In this document: positions 14,001 to 24,100 of the stretch, piece by piece | How the letters are laid out: each line of letters opens with the position of its first letter | Position numbering within the stretch: position 1 is the stretch's first letter | Assembly (NCBI GenBank): GCA_013398955.1 | Contig: VWPU01004594.1 | Span: 1-64,000 of the forward strand | Source of the DNA: Callaeas wilsoni | Taxonomy: Eukaryota; Chordata; Aves; Passeriformes; Callaeidae | DNA length: 64,000 nucleotides | Direction: 5' to 3' | Notes under the pieces: model-generated | Told to the model about the DNA's origin: nothing | Databases searched by the model: none | What the model saw: the letters and a program-made list of their open reading frames with translations, nothing else | Program-made: the position numbers and the translations under genes

Positions 14001-17000
14001 AGAAGGGTGGGGAAGAAAAAAAGTTGCTCTGACCGGCTGAGCACCACATTAGTCTAATTAGTGAAAACAATCAGTACTTTATGCACATGAAACTGGAGCC
14101 TACTTAAAACCCTTCACTCCTCTCCTCGGGCTGTCACTGTGGGGACATCAGTGGTGCTGGGAAACTAGAGCTGGGCAGAGCAGAGCTTACAGTCCCTCTC
14201 GTGCAGGCACTCTGAGGCCAGGGCAATGCAGGCATGGAGCCTAGAAGGTAATCTTCCTCCCACAGCCAAGGGTTTGGTGAACTGGCAGAGTGCACCAAGG
14301 TCAGTGAAACCAGGTCACCCTGAAATCCAGCTCCATACCCGGTGCAACCTCTTCCCAAGCACAATAGTGAGATTTATCTCCACATTATGGTAAAAGAAAA
14401 CCATCTCTTTTTCCCTTTAGCAGAGAGGAACCTCAGCTGTCTGAAGCAAATGTGGTTTATGCCTGTGATTCTTACACGAAGAGTTAATCAGCCTTTTCTG
14501 TTTCGGAACTTTTTTTTTTCAGATGTATTTCTTTTTCTTTTTATCATAGTATTTAAGGAAAGAAAATACAGGAAGAAAAATGAGCTTTAGAAATCTAGCG
14601 TGCTATTTATGTATTTGCCTTGTTTCAGCTGTGTAAAACAGAACCACTACTTAATTTCAGCTAGCATAAAATTCAATATTTATTGACATCCTTTTTTAAA
14701 ACCTGTATTCTAGAGGTAGCTGGCTCCCCCTCTGACCTGAGGAGTTGTCTAAAAGGGAAAATCTAGTTTTACCTCTGTTGATTTGCCAGAAAACTCTTAT
14801 CCAGACTGTAAATGGTATCAGCCAGCACACAAAACACAAACCATAGCTTTAATTTGACTAAAAGTAAAAATACGAAATTTGAGGAAATAAAAGAGCTGTA
14901 TTTTAAAACATACCTTATCCTGCTGTCCCTATCCACTGACCATCTTCACAGAACCCTCCTGTCAATGTTTGACTGACCTACTAACTTCATACAGTACACA
15001 GTGACCAACCCTGGGTTTTTCCCCAAAAAAACTGTCTCCTTTTTGAAATAAATTATTTTATTTTACTTCAATTTTTAGGACAGTGTTGAACAGCTACTAA
15101 AACAGTACAAAGAGGAAGCACAACATACAACAATGTTTTGTAACATAGGAGGTAAAGCACAAGCTTTACTGAAGTACTTATACAGAAAGAGCTTTTACTT
15201 GGAATGTTTGAGGAAGTGAAATTAAAGTTCTGCTTACATGCATGAGCCTTCCTACTTGTATGTGATCATCCACATGTGATCTATAGTTTAGAAAGCTCTT
15301 AAACTGCAGATTTCACAAAACTCTCTAATAGAAGTTATACTTGGAAATGACTGACCCACGTTGCACCCTTTCCCTAAGTATCTGCTGATGGTACTGTCAA
15401 ACACAAGACATGGAGCTGGGCAACATTTTGTCTGAACCAATCGACCCTTCTTATGGTTTACTGTAAGATCTAGAGTTGGGAAACAGACGTTCACAACATT
15501 TCCACTAGCTGGTTTAAATTGCTTTAAGTGCGCATCAAACATGGTGAAGGGGCCATTTCAGAAGTAAGAGTTTCTGTCTCTTTGCCAGAATTTGCTGCCC
15601 ATTTCTACTGCTTCTATTGCTCTATCAGCTAAAATCTGTAAGTGACTGAATACTATTCACAAAATCAGCCACACATCCTTCCAACTCACCCTTTCTATAA
15701 TTCTGCAACATAGACCCTTAACCTGCCACTAGTTTCACCTTGTTTTGACTTTGCAGTGTAACAGAAAAGGAGTTTGTATAGTATTCAGTCACCTGTCAGA
15801 CAGCACAGGGAGGGGAGACAATCACCTCCAGCAGAGGGACAGGAATACCCTAAACACACATTTCACAATATGATCACAACCCTAAGTTGGCTGGAAACAA
15901 CTGGAAGAAAAATCAAAATAAAACAAAAGACTTAAAAATCTGCCTTAGAATAACTGCACCAAACTGAACAGTTACAATGTTCTCAAATGGATAGAACCAG
16001 TTTTACAAAACTCACATCACACAGTCAGCAGCTAAAGAGTGATCTCAGTTCTGACCTTATGCCGCAACGATTCATTTTCTTCTTGTATGAGACTGCTCCT
16101 GAGACATTCAGCTTCAAAGTTCAGTATGACTGGAACTGGTAAGCAATGTTAAAGAAAATCGAGGCAATAACTTGTGTGCGCCTGGCTTAATTCTAAAAGC
16201 CAGCACTCCATACCAGCCATTTATCTGTAAAAACAAAGCTGCCAAGTCCATACAACTAGCAAAAAGTATGTGCATGACCAGAAGATTAGCAACAGCTTAA
16301 TTACTTAAGTCGACTTTTTAGTTTGCTGTTGCACAAAGTACTTCATGTGGACTTTGCAGGGACTTTTAGATTGTTTCTTTTTGGAGTCAGAAGTGGTTCT
16401 GTTACTGCTTTACTGTACACTGAAGAAACAGTTCAAGATGAGCTGTATTGCAGCTGCAGCATAAGCCTCCCCATCAGCAAACAAGTAAGATGGAACTCTG
16501 TAGTGTGGGGCAAAAACCTTATTTCTGCCAACGATCAACTGCTCTATTATAATGAGCTGTCAATAGGCAGTGTTGTGAACACAGTGTACCAAAAGAAGGA
16601 TCTAACAGAAGATGCCAGTACAGTTATGGACTATGACCCAAGACTGTATGCCTGTTTTGTACTATGTCAAGCAAAGAGTAAAAGCATTTCAGAACAAGAT
16701 GCGCACAAGATTTCTAGTCACTAGCATCAGGATGATTTGGCATCAGCAACGACCACAATTGTCTGTGCCCAGGGAATACAACATATCAACAGATAACTGA
16801 GCAATAACTATTCCAACATCCTCTGGTAAACATCAGCCTTCTACTAAGCCTTGGCTGTAAATAATCACCTGAAAGCAGGAAGTTCCATAGTACTATGTTC
16901 TTGGCATGACTGTTGAAAGCGTAACACCAGAGCAAGGGAGATTTAACTATTAGTTGCAAAAAAGGATATGCATGCACTGAAATAAGACGCTCAGGAAGTT

Positions 17001-20000
17001 GTGCAGAGACACGATGAACGTATCTGCCCACTGGCGTGAGAAATAGGTAGCAAAGGTGGGGTTGGAGTCTGGAGCAGGGAGGAAGGGCAGGACAAACCAA
17101 TCCTTCCACTCCGCCTGGTTCTGGAGCTCGGACGCCTGCTTGAGGAAAAACTCTTGCGCCTTGTCATTGCGACCATTCTGAAACATAGCAAAAAGAACAG
17201 GGCTCACACTTCCGTTAATGCTACCAGATTAGGTCTAGGAACATTTGCTTTTTGTTATGAACATAATAACAACTATTTTCACCACCCTGACACAACAAGT
17301 GGTTAGTTACAGATTCACCAGGAGACAAAGGAATCCCAAATACACTAGGAGAAGCTCACGAATGCACTTAATCCAACCTTCTTTCTAGTCACCACAATCC
17401 CATTTAAAGGCTGAGACCAATTGAACCAAACACACTGATTTCCAGTTAAACCAGTGCAGAGTGCACTGACATGAGACAATAAGCATTCATATACAGGACC
17501 AAAGTATAATTCATATTACTCAAGTCTACAGCAGATGCAGCCTGAAAAGGTTTCCATCTGACACACTATTCAGACAGGACTGTCACACCTCAGGGTAAGC
17601 ACATGGCAAAACAAATCATGAAAAAAAACACTTCTGGAAAGATGCATTAGATTTTGACTCCTCCACCAACATCCATCATTAAAGATCTTTGGTCAGGGAA
17701 AGGAATCAAGAAGAATCAAGGGAAGAATATACTCCATTGACTTTCCAGGGTTTGAACAGAAAAAAATCTCTGTTCCATTTTAAGCTCATTATTTTCTGTT
17801 CTATTCAAAGCAAGCAAAAAGACATTCATTTTCTCTCTCACACTTCCTTGTTCCAGTTTGAACCTTGTGTTCTCTGCCAGTATCCAAGTTAACTGAGAAG
17901 GACTGAGCTAGCAGTACTGCTATCCTTTCTGAGGGGAACCTGTCTTTATGTGAGCGTGAATATCTTGCTCCCAGCAAACCATGCTTCCCTCTTGCCCGAG
18001 TTTCCCTATCCTGCACACAAGCTTGTCATGTGAGTCTGCATCAAACGCCATACTACACTCCTGATCATGACATTCGAATTGCTTGTTCCTTATGCAGCAG
18101 GCCTGTCAGAGGTTCACAAGGGTAGTTTATTGCTTTGGTTTCAGAGGCCAGGATCTTTATAAAATAGAAGCCTAAAAATCAAACACTACCTGAATAGCAT
18201 GGACAAGGTAGTACCGGAATAAGCTGGTTTTGAGCTTGTTCACTGTTGGCCGATACACGTCTTCCAAACGGCTGAAAAGGCGTCGGTCCAGATAACTCCA
18301 GTAATCCCGCAGGGCAGCCAGATCGTAGCTCTGAACAAACTGCTGCAGCTGGTCCACTATCTTATCCACCTAAAGAGGGCAAGACAGGGAAGACTTCAGT
18401 CACGTCAGGGCTCCTGAGGCACAAGACTTTCTGTAACTTAGTGCAGAGAAGCTTTAGCTGCATAAGTAGTGCAGCATAATCCTTATGCATTAGCTATTTT
18501 CTGATCCTGGAAACACTCTGCATTTTGTATTAGCGTTCTTCCACTTCGCACTACTTTGCAAATGAAGGAAAAAGAAATATGACGGAACACAGCCGAACAG
18601 ATTTTGACAGAAATACCACATTTTGCTGGACCCAACTGATGGGGTTTTTTGCAAGTAAACAAAACTTTCTACCTCTTTTAAAAGTCAGTGGATAATGAAA
18701 AAAATTAATAATGTGACTAAATGTTGAAAACTCAAGTGTAGCACCTGAAAAAAAAAGAGTATTATTTTTAGACTAAAAGGAAAAATACCTGTATTTAGCC
18801 AAGAGAAAGAGAAAATCAGTTCTCCTCTATTGCAATCTTTGAAGTACCTTTATCTTTAGTAGCATCATTTACTAACAAGGCAGGCATAAAATTTTGCCAC
18901 AAGATTTTTTTTGTCATTATGTCTCTTTGGAAATCACTTCTGCCATATGAATAAGGCAGAATGGTGTTGGGGGAATAGATTTTTTTCTTCAATGGTTTCT
19001 GATGGCCAAGACAGGCATCAGAAAAAGAAAAAACTGCATCCTGTATAAAATTAAACTAAGATTGTTTAATATGTGATGTGCTCTCCCCTCATCAGTTGGT
19101 ATCTTAGGACATACCTAACTTTTATTTCTGTGGCTTTCTACAGATCTAGAAACCTGAAGTCTGTGACCCCAGCAGACCCTTCTTGGACAATAACTGCAAT
19201 GAAGTCAGCCGTCTGCCAACCTCTAAACATTAGCAACGTGCTGGTGTTTTAAAAAATAAAAGCAACATGCTTTACTAATGATAAAAGTAGTGCTTGTATT
19301 GCTGGTCAAAGAAAAATCTGACCATTCACAGCACTACATTCGGTGCCCAAAACTGTTGCTACAGGAATTCGAAGCTCACACTCAGGACTGAAACTGTATT
19401 TTTGAGACTGGCAAATTCTGTGCCAATTTTCACACATTAGTCGAGGTAGCTGGTACTCAAGACGTACAAACTAAAGAGCGGAGCTATAAAGCCGCTGGAT
19501 AAAAACCGCATGACCGAGAAAAGATGCAGGCAAAGAAATGTCTTCCTGCCCTCTCGGTCCGCAGGTCTCCTCCGTTCTTCCCGAAGCCCAGCATCCGCTG
19601 GTGGGTTACAGGGCAGACGCAGGGTCCACAGACGGCCAGGCTGACCTGCAGCCCCTGGCTCGGAAGGCAGGCGAGGGGATGGAGCTCCGTCCTGCGCTGA
19701 CGGCGCTCGGGAGCCGAGCGGGAGGGCAGCCTTCAACCGGCTACAGGCTCCCTCCAGGAGGCTGCGCGTACACAAGCGGCGGCAGGGCGGGCCGAGCGGC
19801 CCCGGGATGCGGGGGTCCCGCCTGTGCGGCCGGCCGGGCCCCGGCGCCCAGCACAGCCCAGCCCAGCGGGGCCGGGGCGGCGGCTCTGGGGGGAAGCGCG
19901 GGGGCTCCGAGGGCTCCCCCCGCCGCCAGGCCCACTCCCCTCGCCCAGAACTGCAGCGCGGAGAGGCGCCCGCGGCCCGCCCGGGGAGCGCGTCGTCCCC

Positions 20001-20178
20001 GGGGGGCACCCGCGGCCAGCGCCCCCTCGGGAACGGGGACGCGGCCGCCGCTCACCCGGAAACCCTTCTCCCGGTCCGCCTTGATCTCGGCGTCCAGCTG
20101 CTTCAGTGCGGCGGTGAAGCCGCGGAAGAGCAGATACTCCCGCACCAGCTCGTCCGTGCGTTCCGCCGCGGCCGCCAT
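2013..20178 (-). CDS. WDR91: WD repeat domain 91 (WDR91), complete, 15 coding exons
   Basis: WDR91 is an endosomal Rab7 effector. With WDR81 it restrains the Beclin-1/PI3K complex and drives early-to-late endosome conversion (family knowledge). Coding exons, 5' to 3' on the minus strand: 20178-20056, 18369-18190, 17177-16970, 16138-16056, 13902-13778, 11858-11681, 11457-11254, 9180-8981, 8539-8389, 6915-6821, 6505-6337, 5635-5527, 4077-3965, 3230-3033, 2177-2013. They sum to 2301 bp and 766 aa; human WDR91 is about 747 aa. All junction phases agree. The start [20 protein letters not shown] matches the conserved N-terminus. A coiled-coil-like segment ([17 protein letters not shown]) covers residues 179-218, a Ser/Lys-rich linker about 230-430, and WD40 repeats about 434-766, for example [10 protein letters not shown] and [12 protein letters not shown]. 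The protein ends LLAQKS and the stop is at 2013-2015. Intron 3 is AT-AC. The donor of the exon at 5527 abuts a CR1. Confidence 0.96.
4871..5518 (-). mobile_element. CR1 LINE, 5'-truncated, in a WDR91 intron
   Basis: The reverse complement carries the CR1 3' end ('ggaggtctttt' type terminus near 4871-4920). Upstream of it are decayed ORF2 fragments that read [44 protein letters not shown] and [18 protein letters not shown], typical of the CR1 reverse-transcriptase C-terminal region. The frames are broken by stops and shifts. The element has the same orientation as WDR91. Its 5' boundary lies within about ten bases of the splice donor at 5526. Confidence 0.9.
10542..10589. repeat. Perfect 24-bp tandem duplication
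   Basis: Two identical adjacent 24-base units at 10542-10565 and 10566-10589 (unit begins acaaaataac and ends gagatgc). The duplication is intronic in WDR91 and is a plain recent duplication with no other visible role. Confidence 0.95.
16139..16969 (-). other. WDR91: U12-type AT-AC intron of WDR91 (intron 3)
   Basis: The exon ends ...TGCATGC at 16970 and the intron begins ATATCCTTT, the U12 AT-AC donor consensus. It ends with AC at 16140-16139. Just upstream, 16158-16148 reads TTTTCTTTAAC, close to the U12 branch consensus TTCCTTAAC, with the branch A about 10 nt from the 3' end. Joining here restores the frame and reads [15 protein letters not shown], matching the mammalian protein. The only nearby GT-AG choice (GT at 16977-16976, AG just after the AC) shifts frame and meets a TGA within eight codons. 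So the minor-spliceosome assignment is strongly supported by the sequence. Confidence 0.92.
16290..16796 (+). pseudogene. Coding-like block with internal stop (possible retropseudogene fragment)
   Basis: On the plus strand, inside the WDR91 U12 intron and opposite to WDR91, one frame is open from 16290 to a TAG at 16722-16724. The same frame then stays open 23 more codons to a TAA at 16794-16796. Codon use and amino-acid composition look like a real globular protein, with stretches such as [38 protein letters not shown] and [16 protein letters not shown]. After the TAG it continues plausibly with [16 protein letters not shown]. There is no ATG at the open-frame start. I do not recognise the parent gene. 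The best reading is a truncated processed-pseudogene fragment or other captured coding sequence. A chance open frame is possible but less likely at this length and composition. Confidence 0.45.
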
Positions 20179-20259
20179 GGGAGCCCCGCGGCGCCGCCGG
20201 CTCTGTCCGCCCGCCCGCCCACGGGCGGGGAGGGGATGGCTGGGCCCAGCGCCCGGAGG

Positions 20260-20281
20260 ACTACAGCTCCCAGCGTGCCTT
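20260..20281 (+). promoter_or_regulatory. ZNF143/SBS-type motif
   Basis: ACTACAGCTCCCAGCGTGCC closely follows the ZNF143 (STAF) binding consensus ACTACAnnTCCCAnnnTGC. It sits about 82 bp upstream of the WDR91 start codon, a usual distance for ZNF143 sites in CpG-island promoters. Binding is inferred from the motif only. Confidence 0.7.
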
Positions 20282-20318
20282 GCCCGCCCATCCGCCCCGC
20301 CGGCGCCTCCAGCCCGCG

Positions 20319-20375
20319 TTTTTCCCGCCTTTTGATCGGGCGGCGGCTGCGAGCCGATTGGCCCTCCGCCACGTG
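20319..20375. promoter_or_regulatory. E2F, CCAAT and E-box motif cluster
   Basis: Within 57 bp lie TTTTTCCCGCC (E2F-type, 20319-20329), ATTGG (inverted CCAAT box, NF-Y type, 20357-20361) and CACGTG (E-box, 20370-20375). The cluster is 140-200 bp upstream of the WDR91 ATG, on the side facing STRA8. The E2F site plus CACGTG E-box is the motif pair often found at germline promoters silenced by the E2F6/MGA (PRC1.6) complex. That link is inference. Confidence 0.55.
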
Positions 20376-20560
20376 CGGCTCGTGTTGCTTGGCGCGGGCG
20401 GCAGAGGCGCGGCGGCGGCCGGGGCGGGGTCCGGGCGGCGCGGATTGATTGATTGATAGAGCGGGCGAGCGAGCGATCCCAGAGGCTCCCGGCGCGGCCC
20501 CTCACGGCCTTCCCCCGGCCGGCCTGTCCCTCCCGACCTCAGAAGGAGCAGCAGGGGCGG

Positions 20561-21145
20561 GCACTGTTCCCTCTATAGGCTGTGCTTGGGGTTGGTAGCG
20601 AGGCAGTGGGCATTAATCCAGTGGAAGGCCGGGAAGGGTTTTCCAGGTGGGCGCCTCAGGCTGTGTCAGGCCGGCGGGGCAGCTGCAGCAGGCCCGGCTG
20701 GGCCTGGATCTGCCCCCCTCGTGCAAGTGTACGTGTGGTATCGTTGCCCACGCCGATGTTACAGTTTATTAGGAAAAAAAAAAGTCCACGTTGTAAAGAA
20801 GCCTGTCATTTAGCAACATCGGTGGGAGCAGAGGAGTCTCAGTGCTTTGTAAAGCCAAGCCCCGGATATTCCATGAAAATTAAACATAAATCGTTTTAGG
20901 GAAGGCTGCAGGAGATGGGAGGCTGGCTTCAGCTAGGTTGCTGTTATTTGTTAGTGGTGAGTTAGGTTTTAGTAAGTACTTAACAGGCAGGTATCTCTCA
21001 GGCAAAGAGAGTATTTGAAACTCCATGATTTTCTACAGAAAGATAAGCTCTTGTCAGTCAGCCAGATTTTTTTCTTTTTGTCTATCCACTATACAGGCTG
21101 TAAGATTTCTTTCTCTTCACTTAAATATTTATTCAGTATCAATAA
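20561..21145. other. Short WDR91-STRA8 intergenic interval
   Basis: This is the sequence between the CpG island and the first recognised STRA8 coding exon. It should contain the STRA8 promoter or untranslated first exon, but I could not place either. I saw no convincing DR5 or DR2 retinoic-acid response element here. GC content falls sharply after about 20750. Confidence 0.5.
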
Positions 21146-24100
21146 ATGTTGCATTGCAGCTTTCAACAGACACAGCTGGAGACTGTAGGAAGACATGCCA
21201 AAGTGAGTCTCAATCCCCTGACACACCTGCAAGACGTAGAACACTGCATGGCAAAGCAGCACTTGCCACAGGCACACCACTGGGTTCCTCTGGCAAGACT
21301 CTTCAGCAGCTTGCGGGGAAGAGTTTTATCCCAGTCAGACAACTGTGCCTCAAAGGTGTGGAACAGTCACTATTTATGCATCGCTATAATACATGAGTAG
21401 GTTCAAATTTAGCCAGGTTTAGGTTCAATCTCTGAGGATGATCACTGTATCTTTATGTGTGCCATTATGTGTATAATCTCCCTGTATGCACCTTTCCTGG
21501 ATCTCTTTAGAGCTGCCAACTCAGTGTAAGCGAGTTGTCCAGTTTGTAGTTTCTAGGTCATGGGTTTGTCACGTGCCTTATCTGTACTGTTCTTACAGGC
21601 CCTTTGCAACATTTTTATAGCTTTGCATTTTCTTTTATAGTATTTTGGAAACTAACCAAGGGATCCCATGATGAAGCTGATGTCACAGCATTTTGTTCTG
21701 AAATCAGAACAGTGAGTTTAGGGACAGAAGAAGTTAGAGGGAAAGGAGTAATTCATTCAGCTTTATGAGGTGCACTTTGTCTTCATGACACTGGAAAAAT
21801 AAGTTCAGGAGAAAAAACAAGCACTAGTACTGTTTCTTGGTCTCTACTAAAGGAAGAAACTATTTAAGCAAAATTGTTTATAAAGATGAAATTTACTCAA
21901 AATACTACTGAAAAGACTGAAATTACCATGCTCGAGGCAGAGGAATAAACATCAGGAGTCTTTTGTCAACTGCCACTGATTCATTTAGTTACATAGGTTA
22001 CCTTCAGTTTTCCAGTTTGCAAAATAGAGGGGCTAATGATGGTTTAGGATAGAAATTGTCCCCCAAATATGCTAAATAGCACTGCATGTGGCTTGTGCCT
22101 GCTGAGTCCCTTAGCTCTCATGTAGGTTGAGGTAAGAGTTCAGTTTGCCGTGTTCTGAGCAAGATACAAGTTAAGCTGAAGTCAGCATGATCTCAGAAGC
22201 CAAGACTAAACAACTTCTTCCTTTGCCTGGTCTAAGGGCACTGTGTTCACGTGCCAGTTCTTGAAATTGCTTTTTCATGTCACGTGCCCCTTGTGTGACT
22301 CTTTAGGGCCAAGGAAGTTTAATTTCTTAAAAAGCCTATATACAGAGGTTCGCTTGTAATCCTAGTGCTTGGTGCCTGGCTAAAATGTCCAGCATGAGAG
22401 CTCTGCAAGGTAGATATGAATGGTCTCACCATGCACATAAATCTTGAAATATTTTGGATATGTGTATGTTTGAATGCACTGGTCATAGATTTTCAATTGT
22501 GCTTGATATAGCTGATGAAGGAATGATGTGCAGCACTGAAGTTAATCCTGTTAATCCAGACTTTTGCTAGGAGAAGCCTTTGCCATGTTCTGCATTGCTG
22601 TAATCTGGATTGCACCGGCATAGAACATGGCAAAGGCTTCTCCTAGCAAAAGTCTCATGGGAAATCATTAGTAAAATCTTATGCCTTAAGTTGGTAGGCA
22701 TCCAACAAGACTTCACAGCATGGTATTTCTGGACATGTTCCAAGAAGAGAACGATCCAAACAAGACTATTTGCTGATGAAAAAGATCAGAGTTAAGTAGC
22801 GAATGTCTGTGTGACTGGGTGTTATGTGTATGTGTTGCATAATATATACCCAAATATTTATATTCTATATTGAAGTTTACTCTCTTATTAATTCTTCCCC
22901 CTTTTCATATGCATAAAGGTAGCTAGTGAAACAACACAGTTGTTTTTACAGAGACATGGAAATTACTGAAGGTAAACATGAAGGAAAAGCAAAGAAAGCA
23001 ATGAAGGCATGTTAAAACATGAATCTAGTTAGAGCAGAGAACAATCAGTTCTGTTTTCTTCTTATGTTTAGTATCAGGTTTTGCGTAAGGCTAAGACATC
23101 TATCCAGAAGCTGGAGCAAACCTTGTGTTCTTTGCTGAAGATGAAAGGTAACTGTATGCAAGTATTTGCTTGGACGAAGAGCCTGGACTTGGTTTTTATG
23201 TATTTGTTAAATAGAGACAGCGGTACACGGCTGAGCCCATTAAAACATTGCAGCCAGCTGTGGCTTTAGTTGTAGCAATAAGCAAGGGATAGTGAAAAGT
23301 CTGTCAATTCACCAAGCACTGCATCTCAGAAATCCCCCTCTGACTCTCAGTCTTTCTTGCCCCCTCCCCAGCCTAGGTGAAGGAAGGAAACAAGCAATTC
23401 CTGCTATCCCATGGCAGCAGGCCATTCAGGCTGAGTACCCTTGGCAGCTTCACCCCAGCAGGTGTGGCTCTGGCACGGGTCCCCAGGCGGGATCCTTAGG
23501 CTCCCACGCGGAGCCTGCAGGAGCGTGTGTGCTCCTCCTGGCCGCAGCAGTGTGGCACGGTGCGAGTTACAGCTGTCAGCAGCACCCAGCCCTGCGAGAG
23601 CTTAGACTGCCCAACAGCACGCTGTGGTGTGCGGTAAAAGGATTTCCTAGGCTAGGAAATGGAAGCCTCTGGTTAAAAATGTACTCCGATAGAAGTGGTT
23701 AAGAGACATGCTACAGTTTTGTTTTCTTTCAGCTTGGCGGGCCGTCCTCACGCCCTGCTCTGTTACAGTCTGTGACACCTCGGTCACACTGGTCAGCAGG
23801 TACCGTCTGCACTTGTGGCAGCTCCTGCTGCGAGGCTTCACGCCCCCAACAACGTGCCTTCTGTTTAGTGCTGTTGGCCACTGCCTCTGCTGGCAGCAAG
23901 CAGGACTAGGGGCTGATAGGATAGAGGCTTTGGACATATATTTTTGTCCCTTCAAGTGTCCAAATTCCTGTCAGCTAGAAAAAAAATTGCTATTCATGTG
24001 ACTTGCACCTCCAATAATTTGCATCAATTAGAAGTCTCAGTGCTTGAAATGAACAACCTCATCTGAACCCGCATCCTTGGATAACCCATAAAAGTGAGTC

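Larger units (their letters stand above)
19560..20560. promoter_or_regulatory. WDR91: CpG island, WDR91 promoter and first exon
   Basis: About 1 kb of very GC- and CpG-rich DNA spans WDR91 coding exon 1 (20178-20056), the start of intron 1 and the upstream flank. There is no TATA box near the start codon, as expected for a housekeeping CpG-island promoter. Several factor-binding motifs sit 80-200 bp upstream of the ATG (listed separately). STRA8 lies just beyond in the opposite direction, so the island could also influence STRA8. Long open frames in all readings here are GC-composition artefacts. Confidence 0.8.

Noticed and set aside
16970..16980. GT donor (GTGCATGC) as the end of WDR91 exon 3
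   Set aside because: Joining it to the following AG acceptor shifts the frame and meets a TGA within eight codons. The AT-AC junction restores the conserved protein.
19538..20505. Long open frames on both strands (up to 265 codons) in the CpG island
   Set aside because: Stops are rare in such GC-rich DNA. Only the 41-codon WDR91 exon 1 (20178-20056) matches a known protein and ends at a good donor; the rest is promoter or intron read-through.
21399..21427. Two TAGGTTCAA half-sites near STRA8 exon 1 as a retinoic-acid response element
   Set aside because: The half-sites are 22 bp apart, not a DR5, DR2 or DR1 spacing, and no other good pair was found.
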